Source: Bactericera cockerelli
Lineage: Eukaryota > Arthropoda > Insecta > Hemiptera > Triozidae
DNA length: 64,000 bases
Assembly: GCA_024516035.1 (NCBI GenBank)
Contig: CM044957.1
Span: 45,235,547 to 45,299,546, forward strand
Reading direction: 5' to 3'
Below the pieces are notes generated by a model, which saw only the letters and a program-made list of their open reading frames with translations, was not told the DNA's origin and made no database searches. The translations under genes were made by a program, and so were the position numbers. The stretch's first letter is position 1. Each line of letters opens with the position of its first letter. Positions 45,501-56,529 of this stretch are shown piece after piece.

Positions 45501-48500
45501 GAAGTAACCATACATGGGGCCATTCATGTTGAGGCTATGCCACCAAGAGAGGAGATCTTCAAAACTCCCTTGTGCTGCAGAGTCATCAGCATACCAACAT
45601 TGCTTGATGTTGTGATGACATTGTAATGACTTGAACTATTAGAATGATGTGAATTCATACCTATTAGGAATCTTGCAATTACGAACGTTCAACTTGGGAT
45701 GAGGATGGGCCAGCATGAACATCACATCCAGTGTGACTCCGTGCTTCATGCATTGATTGTTGTATGGACCTGAATTTGATTCTGAAAATGAATAACAAAA
45801 GTGTGGTCAATAATTAATATTAAACATGTTAGATCAAGTTGTGATGATGCTAGCTATTCCCGGCCCAACTCAGACTGGGTGAGGTTAATAAGGGCATCTG
45901 TTTTGTGAGATTCAAGCTAATGAGAGAAGGCAAAGAAGAAGGTATTTATTGCCTGAGACAACATAGAGGCAATAACCTCGCCCTTTAATTAGGACATATG
46001 TATATATTTTATGTATGTTGTTTATCTTTTTCTTGTTTATATTGTTGTCAATTTTGTATTTACTTATTTTTATCATTATCTGTATGTAAGGACACACAGG
46101 GTGATCGAAACCACCCAGCCACTATCTTTTTCTCAAGAATGGTTTGAGTTAGGATCTTGAAACAAAAAATTGGTCCTCAATATGAAGTCTGAAGTTTTAT
46201 GGGAAAATATTTTGAACCTCCGCCCTCCGCCCCTAAGGGCGTTTTCAGGGGGGCACATGTCCGTTTCTCCCGAATTTCAAATGGAATGCATATTTTTTTA
46301 TTTTACTTTCAAAACATGCAAAGCAAGATAGTAACATTAGTAAAAAAAAAAAAATATTCCTTGGTTCGAGTCCCGAAAAAACACGGGTTTTAGAAGAAAA
46401 TAGACCCAGGTTGCGGAAGTCATTACGGGCACCCGGTAAACGTTGTAACAAAACAAAAAATGTCAAAACATAGGTAAAGTCCTCTTCTTTAATTTGATGT
46501 ACTTGCTTTTATTCATTAAGGAATTCATAGGTCCTTAAATTGGTCATAAACTTTTTTCAGTTTCCAAAGACCAAAAGTCCAGAAATTTAAATTCGACCCC
46601 CTATTTTTTTCTCTTTTAAATAAAAGAAGAAATTTAGTAGCATACAATACAAAAAAAATTAACTTTCTGCAATTTTTTCCCTTAAAATGGCAGACGAATA
46701 ACCTCTGAAATGCGTTCATTTCCGTGCGCGTGAGTCATCACACGAGTCCGTGCCTGAAGTTTGTATGTACGGAACCCTCATTGGATGAGAGAAGTTGATG
46801 GCCAGCATGTATGGAGTCTTAATGTTTGGTGCGGTGTCCTTAGAACTAGGATTATTGGACCGTACTTCATCGACAGAAAGCTAACGGGAGAGAAGTATTT
46901 GAACTTCATTTGAACTTGAACCAACATTAAGGATACAATTTTGTTCCAACAAGACGAGGCCCCACCCATTTTTATCTGAGGGCGGGGCGTGAGAACAACT
47001 TGATCGAATGTTCCCTCAGAGATAGATCGGTAGAGGAGGATCAAACCCTTATCCCCCAGCACCCCGGGACCTCACCGTCATGGATTTCTACCATGTGGGG
47101 AAAGGTGAAAGATTAAGCATACCGAACCAGGCCAACAGAAGTGGAAAATATGAAGCTGGGCATCATTGAGATCTGCCGCAAAATCACACCTGAGGAGCTA
47201 GACAGAGTTCATACCACCTGTCCTGGCAGACTCAGGAAATTTATTGCAGCAGAGGGTGGTGTTTTTAAACATCTGTAGAGGTGAATTACCTACATCGTAC
47301 ATACAAACTTCAGGCACGGACTCGTGTGATGACTCACGCGCACGGAAATGAACGCATTGCAGAGGTTATTCGTCTGCCATTTTAAGGGAAAAAATCGCAG
47401 AAAGTTAATTTTTTTTGCATTGTATGCTACTAAATTTCTTCTTTTATTTAATAGAGAAAAAAATAGGGGGTCGAATTTAAATTTCTGGACTTTTGGTCTT
47501 TTGAAACTGAAAAAAGTTTATGACCAATTTAAGGACCTATGACATCCTTACAGAATAAAAGCAAGTACATCAAATTAAAGAAGAGGACTTTACCTGTTTT
47601 TTGACATTTTTAGTTTTGTTACAACGTTTACCGGGTGCGCGTAATGACTTCCGCAACCTGGGTCTATTTTCTTCTAAAACCCGTGTTTTTTCGGGACTCG
47701 AACCAAGGAATATTTTTTTTCTTTTTACTAATGTTACTAACTTGCTTTGCATGTTTTGAAAGTAAAATAAAAAAAATATGCATTCCGTTTAAAATTCGGG
47801 AGAAACGGACATGTGCCCCCCTGAAAACGCCCTTAGGGGCGGAGGGCGGAGGTTCAAAATATTTTCCCATAAAACTTCAGACTTCATATTGGGGATGAAT
47901 TTTTTGTTTCAAGATCCTAACTCAAACCGTTCTTGAGAAAAAGATAGTGGCTGGGTGGTTTCGATCACCCTGTATATGTCCTGTTAATAATGACACATAT
48001 TTCTTGTTAATAAATAATTTATTATTAATAATAAGGTATTAATTATACTTCTTGAGATGTATATTGTTTTAGTGATAACATACCTCGATACATTCTGGCT
48101 ATGTGCTCACATTGTGGACAAGATTCCAGGGAAGGTAAGTGTGTAACAGTCAGAAATGTGTTGGATGTGTGATAGTCTTCAGTAGAGGGGCAATTGAGCT
48201 CTCTGAAAATAGAACAAACAATACTAATATTTATTTATTTCACAAATAGAGTTTCACATTCCATATTATTGGAAGTCTAACATAATAATAAATGCCCGCA
48301 GAACGGGCGTATATTTACGAGCCTAACTCTATTAACAAACAGAAAACAAATAACATCAATATATCACATAAGAAAGAACTAAAAACAATCATATCACAGA
48401 TATAAAAAAAAGAAAAAGTGTAGAGGTATACATAAAAAATACAAATTCTTGTTTAATAATCCAAGCAAGATAAGACAATAAAAAAACTAGATATAATTAA

Positions 48501-51500
48501 ATTGTGTTTCCACTTATTGCAGAAAAAAAAACTTTTCATTGCAAATAAATAAATATGTTTCTTAATGTTTTTATATCACAATTTTAGTGGGTAGTGTAGA
48601 GTTATAGGACTTTTCCATATCTTTCATATTCCAATAACTTATTTTTGCATATAATTCCGCCACTGGTTGCTGCTCATATAAAAGTATCTACTCATTTTTC
48701 CTCACAAAGTATGAGTGGGCCTCAAGCATCCACGTACAGAGCAGAAAAAATCCTGCCTGCTGGGGATCGAATCCAGGTCACCCAGGTGCAATACCTAGAG
48801 CGCTAACTTACTCGGCCACAGTGACAAATAATTACAAAAAAAATGATACTTTATTAAGAAAAGATTATATAGCGGATGTAAAAAGTTATAATATTTACGT
48901 TTCTCCATAGACAATAAGCTTATCGTGAATAGTTGGCCACTGAGCTATTGTGATGTTTAATTGTGTTGTGATTTCTGAACTAAATCCAGAAAACAAGTGA
49001 ACTTCAGCAACTTTCTTTGATTGGAGAGGAATGCGTGAAAATGACCAAAAGTGAAGAATGTAGATCAAAGCACACGGTCCAAAGTCATGAAGATATTCCG
49101 TCCTCTTGATTGAGTATGTCAGTAGAAATTTTCCACAACTTGTGGAACCCATAAATACATGGCTAGAAGAGAAAAAAAGTGAAGATTATTAGGAGGGATT
49201 ATTAATATAATAATAATAATACTTTCAAGTGATTTGAAAAAACAAAATTCCCAACAAAAAAGTAAAGTGTGGTGCAACAATTCTTTTAAACGACAGAAGA
49301 AGAAAATTAATTGATATTGTACTGTGTTTCTAAAAAATGAAGGGGTAAGATAACGCTTTTAATTATGCAATGAAGGGGTAATATAACGTTTTTTTTTTTT
49401 TTCTTCTTGAAAATGGTAGGCTGTACAAAAAGATTTAAGAAATCAAATATCTTCGAGACTAAATAAGCAGAAGTTTTACTAATTATATTTAAATCTTTTC
49501 AACCAACTGTCATTGAGTAAATTTTGAATAAATCAATGATTGTTTTAAATTTTTACTCCAACATCTAGAGCTCTAGAGGCATGCAAAAGAGACTCACAAC
49601 TCAGGAAATTATTATTCTAGGAGAGTAATGTGTTAATGATCATTAATCTAAATACCAAAATATTCTCTAAGTGTGCAAAGTAGGCATTACTTTGAAAAAC
49701 ATCGAACACCAAGGTCTTGTATTCCTTTGCTAAATACAATGATTTTTTTTTTAATTCATGCAGGTTCTGAAATCCTGGTTGTAGACTTTGGTTTTTTTTT
49801 TTTAATTTGAATCCATTCTGGGGAATATACTTTCATCACGATTAGCTCAGGGGTTAAGCACTTGCTTGCCATGCGGAAGGTCCCAGGTTTGATGCCCCAT
49901 GCCGACAAAAATTTGTATTCTTAATTGGTTACAATTGTTTGTCAGGGACAGCTTCCAGTGCGCTCGTGTTGACCCAGCACCTAATTGGGAAGTATTGTGT
50001 CACTTCTCGCCCATCAGAGAGGAGGCATACTACGGGATGGGCAGGCTACAACACAGACCACAAGCATCTACAGTAGCTCCTGTTTCATGGCTACGAAATA
50101 AAAAAGGTTGTGAAACACTCATCTTTTTTTTTTCTTCTTTTTTTTTAAATGTATATCAAATTTAAAGATTTGGTAATCTCATGTATTATTTATTTAACAT
50201 ATTACAAATAATGGCAAGGATTGTTGTATTGCATGTCACATCACTGACATTTTCGTGTGTTGACATGACTTCAGCCTAAGAGCTTCTTTTTCAATCCAGA
50301 TCCAGTCTCTCTGAAACTATGGATCTATTTCAGACTGATACTGCGTGTAGAAATCTTTCCACATAATCTTATCTGGTAGAGTAATGGCCTGAGATGCTAA
50401 TTGGAATGTAAAATATTGTACTTTTTGTCATTATAAAAAGTAATTGTGCCCCAGAACTGTTCTTGCATTACTTCAGGGCATCTTACCATTACATCCATGA
50501 CATTCTAGAAATGGAAAAACTTTTCCCCTGCACATCATTTTTTAAAATCATCAGTGAGGTCATGTTGATATGAAAGACAGAAAAGAAGTGCAGGAAAGGT
50601 CATTTGATAAAAAAGAACAGGAAAGGTAAAAATTGCAGAGATAAAAATGTTGAAAAAGATAAGTGGGTTTCCAGGCAAGATACAATTGGAGAAATAGAAG
50701 AAGAGGAACAGTAAGAGCAGTGGAATTGGGAAGGTAAATAAAGAGATTAGATTGAAGTAGTTTCACTGAGTACAAAGATAAGATAATGATAAATATCAAT
50801 TTAGAGGTAAAAAGAGGAGAGAAAGACATGACATTGAGAGAAAAAGCCCAAGAACATTAAGAGGAGAAATACTAAAATTCTCAAAAAGCCAAGAATATTA
50901 GATATAAGCTTCTGGAAATAAATTTTCTAAATTTGGGAAAAAGTGTTGAAAAAAAAATGATATGATAAAATACTTACTCTCCCAAATCTTCAAAAACCTG
51001 ACTAAGGTTTAAAATATGTTCCTCGGGTACTCTGTCATAAAGATCCTTTGCATTAACTGTCAACTTTTTGGTGAACCCGCCATTCAACTAAAAAAGAACA
51101 GAACATTTATTATAATAGTTATCCTATTTTAGATTCAATGTTTTTCTCCAAGTGAAACTTTATAAAATTTGATTCCACAGTTCTTTACATGGTTACTAGG
51201 TCTGTCAATTTTGTTCCAGGTCTCATGCTGCAATAGGAAATTTGCACCTGTTTTTACAGCAAACAAGCAGTCAAATGGCCTAAGATTAAATTTAATATGT
51301 CCTATTATTTATAGATTTCTTTTAATTGTCTTAAAATGTGATTTCAGATGTAAGCTATTATGTATTAACATGTAGGAATTGTTCAACTTCTTCAAAGAAA
51401 TTGGTTTGTTGATGAGAGACGCTGATTCAGCATCAACCCTGTAATTTTATTTGTGAATATATTTATTCAAATCCAAACCATGATACATAATTACCAACTG

Positions 51501-52343
51501 CAAGAATGGGTAGGAACCATTTTAGCAAAGTACCTATCAATACGTGCATTATTTTACCATTTCCCCAACACTTCTCTACCCACTACCACCCAAGGCTTCT
51601 ATTCTCTACCCACTACCATTACCACCCACAATACATGGCCTTATATGTATTTCCCTAGCCCTACATATATTTATCCTACTCTTAAGACATGGCAATTAAA
51701 TAGGTGGAGGTAGGTGGTTGCCTTAGCATATTAAAATGCTGCCCAAAAATGTAAGATGCTAATCTGTAATTATTTTACTACCAACACCTTGCTGGGTGTT
51801 GAAGAACTGGAAGGAGCGTTTTATCTGATCTTATTGACATAATTATATTATATTCAGTTAAATATGTCTAAAAAAATTGCATTATGTACACTGAGTTATT
51901 TTTTCAGGAATTCACGTGCTTAGAACTCGGAATTGACTAGCAATGTTTATTGGACATGTTATTATTATTTTACTAACATTTTATAGTTCTGCTCCTATGA
52001 GGTAGTTAGGAAAGGATATCAAGTAGGATAAGTATTACCTAAAGACTAGGTACAACAATATAATAATAATAATTCTCTTTAGTGGAGGGTAACCACCAGG
52101 TGAGGTTAATTCTCAAAGCATTTTCTACCACCTGACCCTCAGAGTCTTACTAATATGTGGTCATGAACTCAAATTAATGAGGAAAAATTCATGCACTGTG
52201 TGGGATTTGAACCAACGGATCCCTACACTACCTGGATTATCAGACTATTGCATTAACCACTTTACTACCAGTGCACTATCATATCTTACCTCACGAGCAT
52301 GAAGTTTGTGAATCAGTGACTTGGATTTGCATTTAAATGGCAT
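39529..52343 (-). CDS. DCAF15: DDB1- and CUL4-associated factor 15-like substrate receptor
   Basis: Substrate receptor of a CUL4-DDB1 ubiquitin ligase. Eight coding exons: 52343-52290, 51087-50978, 49162-48899, 48202-48084, 45781-45661, 43339-43156, 42630-42460, 41154-39529; every junction is GT-AG and phases close, giving 882 residues. The N-terminal part follows human DCAF15 (DHVFMGSTSCGKFLLTYS beside HIFLGFSKCGRYVLSYTS). A zinc site, C171-x2-C174 and C193-x2-H196, matches the human CAAC...CLRH site. The block near residues 670-710 (KFCSCNDYDVEIVSVCP) matches the human FCSFSDYDIVILEVCP. It is ~280 residues longer than human, mostly in a Ser/Lys-rich, probably disordered middle coded by the 1.6-kb last exon; the tail is acidic. 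Introns host a LINE, a Tc1/mariner-type element and several SINEs. Confidence 0.92.
41245..41710 (-). mobile_element. SINE B pair in DCAF15 intron 7
   Basis: A full reverse copy (41245-41553) and a second, shorter reverse copy (41563-41708) starting within acacactacttcccattta. Head-to-tail tandem. Confidence 0.8.
41795..41990 (+). mobile_element. Dispersed LINE-like 3' end
   Basis: ggtttgggggaagagattgc, aataaccccgctctttaggt, ctatacctaataaagcgtaa; TAA-type end. In DCAF15 intron 7. Confidence 0.5.
43556..43733 (-). mobile_element. Another tRNA-like SINE in DCAF15 intron 5
   Basis: attcgaacccgcaacctccg and taaccactgagccatggagg are the reverse of tRNA-like B and A boxes; body tgccccggaacagctttcgc. 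A related body piece is at 50444-50525 (tgccccagaactgttcttgc). Confidence 0.65.
44052..45631 (-). mobile_element. 5'-truncated non-LTR retrotransposon with restriction-like endonuclease domain
   Basis: An open frame of ~500 codons (stop at 44118) starts at a YADD reverse-transcriptase catalytic box near 45585 and runs to the C-terminus without a break. After the RT/thumb region come a C-x2-C...H-x3-C zinc finger (CDGCGEKHFTLNHALCC), RRHNEVRD, and an EP...GDL...FDIRV series, as in restriction-like endonuclease domains of R2/NeSL-type LINEs. A 14-bp direct repeat (TGAACTATTAGAAT) at 44038-44051 and 45632-45645 is the target-site duplication. The 3' end is A-rich (AAATAAAATAAA on the minus strand). 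It lies in sense orientation in DCAF15 intron 5. The exact clade is uncertain. Confidence 0.88.
44118..45620 (-). CDS. Reverse transcriptase/endonuclease ORF fragment of the LINE at 44052
   Basis: Reads from QCWYADDSAAQGSFEDLLSW through the RT end, zinc finger and endonuclease-like domain to a tail ending GYEEY. It lacks the fingers and first palm motifs because of 5' truncation, so it cannot make a full RT. The intact frame indicates a young insertion. A stop codon lies just upstream, in the flanking DCAF15 intron. Confidence 0.8.
   Translation of the reverse strand, partial: CHHNIKQCWYADDSAAQGSFEDLLSWWHSLNMNGPMYGYFPEGHKSYLIVSEKDKDEAEIRFNGTGLKIVTGQRYLGGFIGSKNDKECFVKNKVEEWVSIVEKISIAGQQEPQAAYSALTKSVQFQWTYMQRVLDCAEDAYQPLSMALKSKFIPDIFGGPTSDAETALCTLPVGKAGLGIHDPIKLCKVNFETSSEGCKTLSRAIIDGTQLNITEHSKSMVVARNEGRKKKCLLDDQLLNDTMKKFPLQKQRTIKRSITDVAKTKITGWLSALPLQKDHFDLSTFEFRDALAVRYNRTPVVMPSSCDGCGEKHFTLNHALCCKTGGLITRRHNEVRDLLGEFCQKAWGNCVKEPIISEEAPGLRGDLAVRGVWEAQREALFDIRVVDTDAPSYVSRSVKSVLSSAEEEKKRKYVQACEQRHATFTPLVTSVDGMFGPQMASFVNVLGERLSQKWNRPPGLILGWIRARVQIAIIRASSMCIRGARTRFRSGESLLGYEEY
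46097..47972 (+). mobile_element. Tc1/mariner-superfamily element with ~675-bp terminal inverted repeats
   Basis: 46097-46771 and 47296-47972 are inverted copies, both ending in CAGGGTGATCGAAACCACCC. The 46772-47295 core encodes a broken transposase: SLNVWCGVLRTRIIGPYF, LTGEKYLNF then stop, QQDEAPP, and later ICRKITPEEL. This resembles IS630/Tc1-type transposases in insects. Several stops make it inactive. It sits in DCAF15 intron 4, opposite to the gene. Both arms contain mirror ORFs of no meaning. Confidence 0.85.
48584..48826 (-). mobile_element. SINE F in DCAF15 intron 3
   Basis: tagtgggtagtgtagagtta, tgagtgggcctcaagcatcc, ggggatcgaatccaggtcac, cggccacagtgac; full length, reverse. Confidence 0.82.
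49838..50125 (+). mobile_element. SINE B in DCAF15 intron 2
   Basis: cacgattagctcaggggtta, ggaaggtcccaggtttgatg, gaggaggcatactacgggat, then A/T tail. Confidence 0.85.
52068..52276 (-). mobile_element. SINE A in DCAF15 intron 1
   Basis: ggagggtaaccaccaggtga, ttcatgcactgtgtgggatt, ccactttactaccagtgcac. It ends only ~14 bp from the first coding exon (52290-52343). Confidence 0.8.
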
Positions 52344-53314
52344 AGTGAAAATTAATGTAACTATTGTTTGCAGTAGGGTAAGTGCTGAGCTTCAGTGAAA
52401 TGTACTAGTGTGACCATCACACAACTGTCTATTACTGAAAAAAAAAAAAAAAACAATTGATAATTAATTGAATATAAGAAAAATACACTGCCAATTATGG
52501 ACACATCACTTGCTTGAGATTAGTTCAAGTCTAATCCATGCAATAAAATTTATAGACTTTCCACTAAGTATCTCAGATTTTTTCAAAATCATTTGTATCT
52601 TACATTATTAACCTCTACTTAAATTTCTTCAAATTCATTTCATAGGTAAGAAAGCATCTTTCCTGCATCCTCAAATGTACAAATTTTCTTAAGTTGACCC
52701 TCCTCAAACACTATAAAATTGACAATGCTATGACTGCTTGTGTGTTAAATAAGAACAAGTCAATATTATCTTCATTTAATATGGAAAAAAACAGTTTAAT
52801 TATAAATAAAAAATTAACATTGCACCCAAATAGACAAATTATTTTCTTCAAATTGAATTTTTCTTGAACGAATCACGATTTTCACATTTCACATCTTCAT
52901 TTGCAATCTTCAATGAATTTTTTCTCTATACATTTTCTGTTGATGATTTGTTTATTTTTTTATTTTTATAAATAAAAAAAAATGATAAGGAAACGAATAG
53001 TAGCAACGATTTATGTCAACAGGGTTAAAAATCTGGTGTGATACCACACGACTTTCCTTGTCCCCCGAAAATGGGTCGAATTCCGCCACTGGTGACTCAA
53101 CGGTAACAGATAGCAGAAAAGTCTAAATAATAATTATGTATCATTATCATTGCTGTGTAATTTTTTTTAAATAATTGAAAAACAATCTATACTCTTGGCA
53201 AAGGACATTTTCCAATTTTCTCGTTTTGTAAGGTCTCGTCGCTCTAAATTTGTTCAGAATCTATGCATAAATCTAGAAGTTCTGCCATGTGTATAATGTG
53301 TGTACTCGTAAATT

Positions 53315-53757
53315 GAACTTCTGATTTTAATATATTATGTATATGGGATGGACGTTCCAGGTGAGAGTCGTTAAAGTTTCCGCCGTAAAATGTTTCTAGA
53401 GCCGAAACGGTATCAGATAGGCAAAATCTGACACGAGTCGATCCATCCTTGTATTCCCTCGAAATCGATCACACTACTTGGAAAAGTCATAGAGGAGGTA
53501 TACTCTTTAAATTACCCAGTAGGTATATCTATATATAATGAATTTATTCTTCTACCAAGCGGCATAGCATTTTCCCCGCTGTGGACTGCCGTCCAGACTC
53601 GAAGCTTTCTCATCGGCAGTCCTTAGCTTCGGGAATGCTTTTGATGACCCTTTCGAAAAGTGTGATCAAATTTTGAGGCAGATTTTGCCTATCTGTTAGT
53701 TCTGTTACCGTTTTGGCTGTAGAAGCATTTTACGGTGGACCTTCGAATCAGAAGTTC
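53315..53757. mobile_element. 443-bp inverted-repeat MITE
   Basis: gaacttctgatt at the left and aatcagaagttc at the right, with further complementary blocks inside (ccgtaaaatgtttctagagc against gtagaagcattttacggtgg; tatcagataggcaaaatctg against ggcagattttgcctatctgt). It truncates a 5S-headed SINE at its right edge. Confidence 0.7.
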
Positions 53758-53762
53758 TTAGT

Positions 53763-53893
53763 TCGCAGGAAACTCACAAACCTGCTACCCACATTAACAT
53801 CACCCAGCCTGGGTTGGGCCGGAATGTCAGCATCACGAAGTCTTCACCTCGCGCCGAAGATCAGGGTGCATTCAACGCGCCATCGATGCTGGG
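53763..53893 (-). mobile_element. 5S-headed SINE (family D), truncated by a MITE
   Basis: tcgcaggaaactcacaaacc to cgcgccatcgatgctggg. The body is cut at the border of the inverted-repeat element 53315-53757. Confidence 0.75.
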
Positions 53894-55027
53894 CAGAATA
53901 CATTTTAAAACAATCATTACTTCAGTAGAAAAGAAAAAGGGAATTTTCTATGAAGACTTAAAAAAAATGGATTTTCTCGAAAATAAAGGTTGTTTTTTTT
54001 CATGCTTTTTTAGAACCCTGTTGACAAAATAAATGTTATTCGTTGCTACTATTCGTTGTTTATATATCTGTAGTCGTTGTGTAAACATCTCTCATATGAT
54101 CATTTGTTTCATCTCTGGATTTTCTACGTGAAGATTGGAAATTTTCGTTTATGTTTCTTTGAGTGATAACCCTACTGATAACATTTCAGGAATCTGAAAA
54201 ATAATTATGTTTTACGTGAGAAATTTCTTATCTAGTACCTAAGTTTGGCCCCACGAGCTTCCCTACAGTGTAAGTTTTAATAAGTACTTTTTTAGCCAGT
54301 TATTCATTAGGTGTTTTGTGCTCATTAATCAAACAACAATAGGATTTTGCTATTCATCTTATGATTACCTACTTCTGTTGGGTCCTTGGATATCCAATCT
54401 GATTAACCATGGTTTGCTACTGCGGTATCATGAGTCCTTCTGTTTCCCAGCCTCATTTCCACACCTCTCTAATGTAAATTATAATAATCAGCAACAGCAC
54501 TCATGATTTTCTATTGCAGCAGTAACCATCATTTTCCCGTCTCTGTACCCCTTAAGTACCAGGCTTTAATCTTGAAAACCCCAGTTGCCTTTTCTGACTG
54601 TTTTACTAGGAACCTACTACCTACCCACAAGCCTAATTTGTTGTGTATCATTACATTTATTACTATGGATTCTAAACACACAAATTATTATTATCTGACC
54701 TGGATGAAGGGTTCTTCAATGAAACCCTTACCATAGTGTGTAGAAATAAGAAGTGAGGAAACGAACCCCTGTTGCATGGAAGTGTCACATAGCACAACAC
54801 CATTTCAAAGGAGTAGAATATTTATTGCAGTCTATTTATGTTTATGTTTACATTTGATATGGGGAATAAATTTTGTGAGGGATGAGGAGAGGAGACTCCT
54901 TTGCGATACTAGTGCTGAGGACGCCACAATGCAGGCCGGTGGGGGGTGGTTTCACACTTCTTATTTCTACATGCCCTTACAGTTAACACTGTGACCTAAT
55001 TAGATTTATTGTGACCAAACACTCTTA
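53894..55027. other. No gene or known repeat recognised
   Basis: Intergenic sequence between DCAF15 and the ZnT gene. Short open stretches (54318-54994) lack codon bias or familiar motifs. Confidence 0.6.
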
Positions 55028-55315
55028 TTAACACATTGACTGCCATGTCACACTATATGTGTGACACAATGGTAAACCTATATGCCACGTCACATATATT
55101 GTGTGACAGTCGATGCTACTTTGAATGAGTGTCACACTAGGATAAGGGAAGTAAAAATAGAAAGAAAAGAAGTGTCACACTTTTTTGGTGTGACGTGGCA
55201 TACAGCGTTAAAAAACCACCTCTGTATGCCATGTCACACAATATGTGTGACTATGTATAGTAATGTGGCGTACGGGTAAAGTGTCCAAAAATGACCTTGG
55301 CAGTCAACGTGTTAA
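55028..55315. mobile_element. piggyBac-like MITE
   Basis: TTAACACATTGACTGCCA at the left and its near-complement TGGCAGTCAACGTGTTAA at the right, with TTAA at both outer ends, the piggyBac target site. The 288-bp interior has several TGTCACAC/GTGTGACA palindromes and no ORF of note. Confidence 0.8.
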
Positions 55316-55659
55316 AGGGACAATTTTTTTAAAATGTAAACAAATATTTATCAAGATCAGAATCATCAGATAGTTACAATCAGACCATGTAGGTATTTGT
55401 ACTCATGTTATTCATTTGCCCACCATAACTTGATTTTTCTTTGCATACCCCCTCATGGTTTCCCACATACCCATGTACCCCCTGATGAAAACTGTTGAGC
55501 TATTGGATGAATCTGTATCCAGCAGATCTGAGTACCACTATATGACAATTTTTTGAACAGATCTCTCCATACTATTTTTTTCCCCTTTACACTATTAGTT
55601 TTATCATGGAGATTTCAGATTTATAAATTCTGTAGTGTGTGTCCATTTTTAAATCTGGT

Positions 55660-55770
55660 AGCTCAGTGGTGAACTATCTGTTAGTCCAGAGGTCATGGGT
55701 TCAAAACCAAATCAAGATATGACAAGTCATCCCCCCTTTTGGTATTTTGACCACTTAATAATGAAAATCA
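55660..55770 (+). mobile_element. SINE C head fragment
   Basis: tggtagctcagtggtgaac, aggtcatgggttcaaaacc, gatatgacaagtcatcccc, then the match fades. Confidence 0.65.
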
Positions 55771-55991
55771 TATGAATTAAGGAAATGAAAAACACAATTT
55801 GGAATTATTGAAACAGACTTTTGGTGACACATATGTGAAGACAAATGAGTATTTATGAGTTCATTTAATTCACATTCTAAAGCTTGAAAATTTTTGTTGT
55901 TGTAATTAAATAATAAAAATGTTTTAAGGGATACATTCTGGTGTCATATTGTTGACCCAAAACTTAAACAGGAAGTATTTATTAATTTGAG

Positions 55992-56275
55992 AAGTCATTG
56001 TGGCTGAGTGCATTAGAGTGGTAGGCATTGCACGCATGGTGACCTGGGTTCAATCCCCAGCAGGGTAGGTTTTTCTCTTCTGTTCTTGGGTGTTTGGGGT
56101 CCACTCATACCTTATGATGAAAAATGAATTGCTGCTTTAATGTGAGCAGTGACCAGTGACAGAATTATAGAAAAAATAAGATGTTAGGATATTCAAAGAT
56201 ATGAAGAAGTCCTATAATTCTGTGTTACCCACCAAATATTATGATTTAATAGCACAAAGAAATACATTTATTTAT
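55992..56275 (+). mobile_element. SINE F
   Basis: gtcattgtggctgagtgcat, acctgggttcaatccccagc, tgctttaatgtgagcagtga, tcctataattctgtgttacc. Confidence 0.82.
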
Positions 56276-56529
56276 ATATGGTAGGCAAACACTCACTGGG
56301 GATGTGCACACTAAATAGGTATTTTTATAACTTGTCAGTTCTTGATTTTCTTTTTGTTTTCCTTGTATTCCAATTTTTTTTATTTTCTATGTACTTGAAA
56401 AGTACCTCTAATTCATAACAGTAGATAAATAAAACAAATAATTTTTGCAGAGAAAAGAGTAAAAATTCATTAAAGACTCACATCTTCTCTCCATATGTCC
56501 AACTCTACAGTGTTACATTCTGGTATAAC

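Noticed and set aside
46199..47898. Mirror ORFs beginning MGKYFEPPPSAPKGVFRGAH and similar
   Set aside because: They lie in the two inverted arms of the Tc1/mariner-type element and have no coding support.
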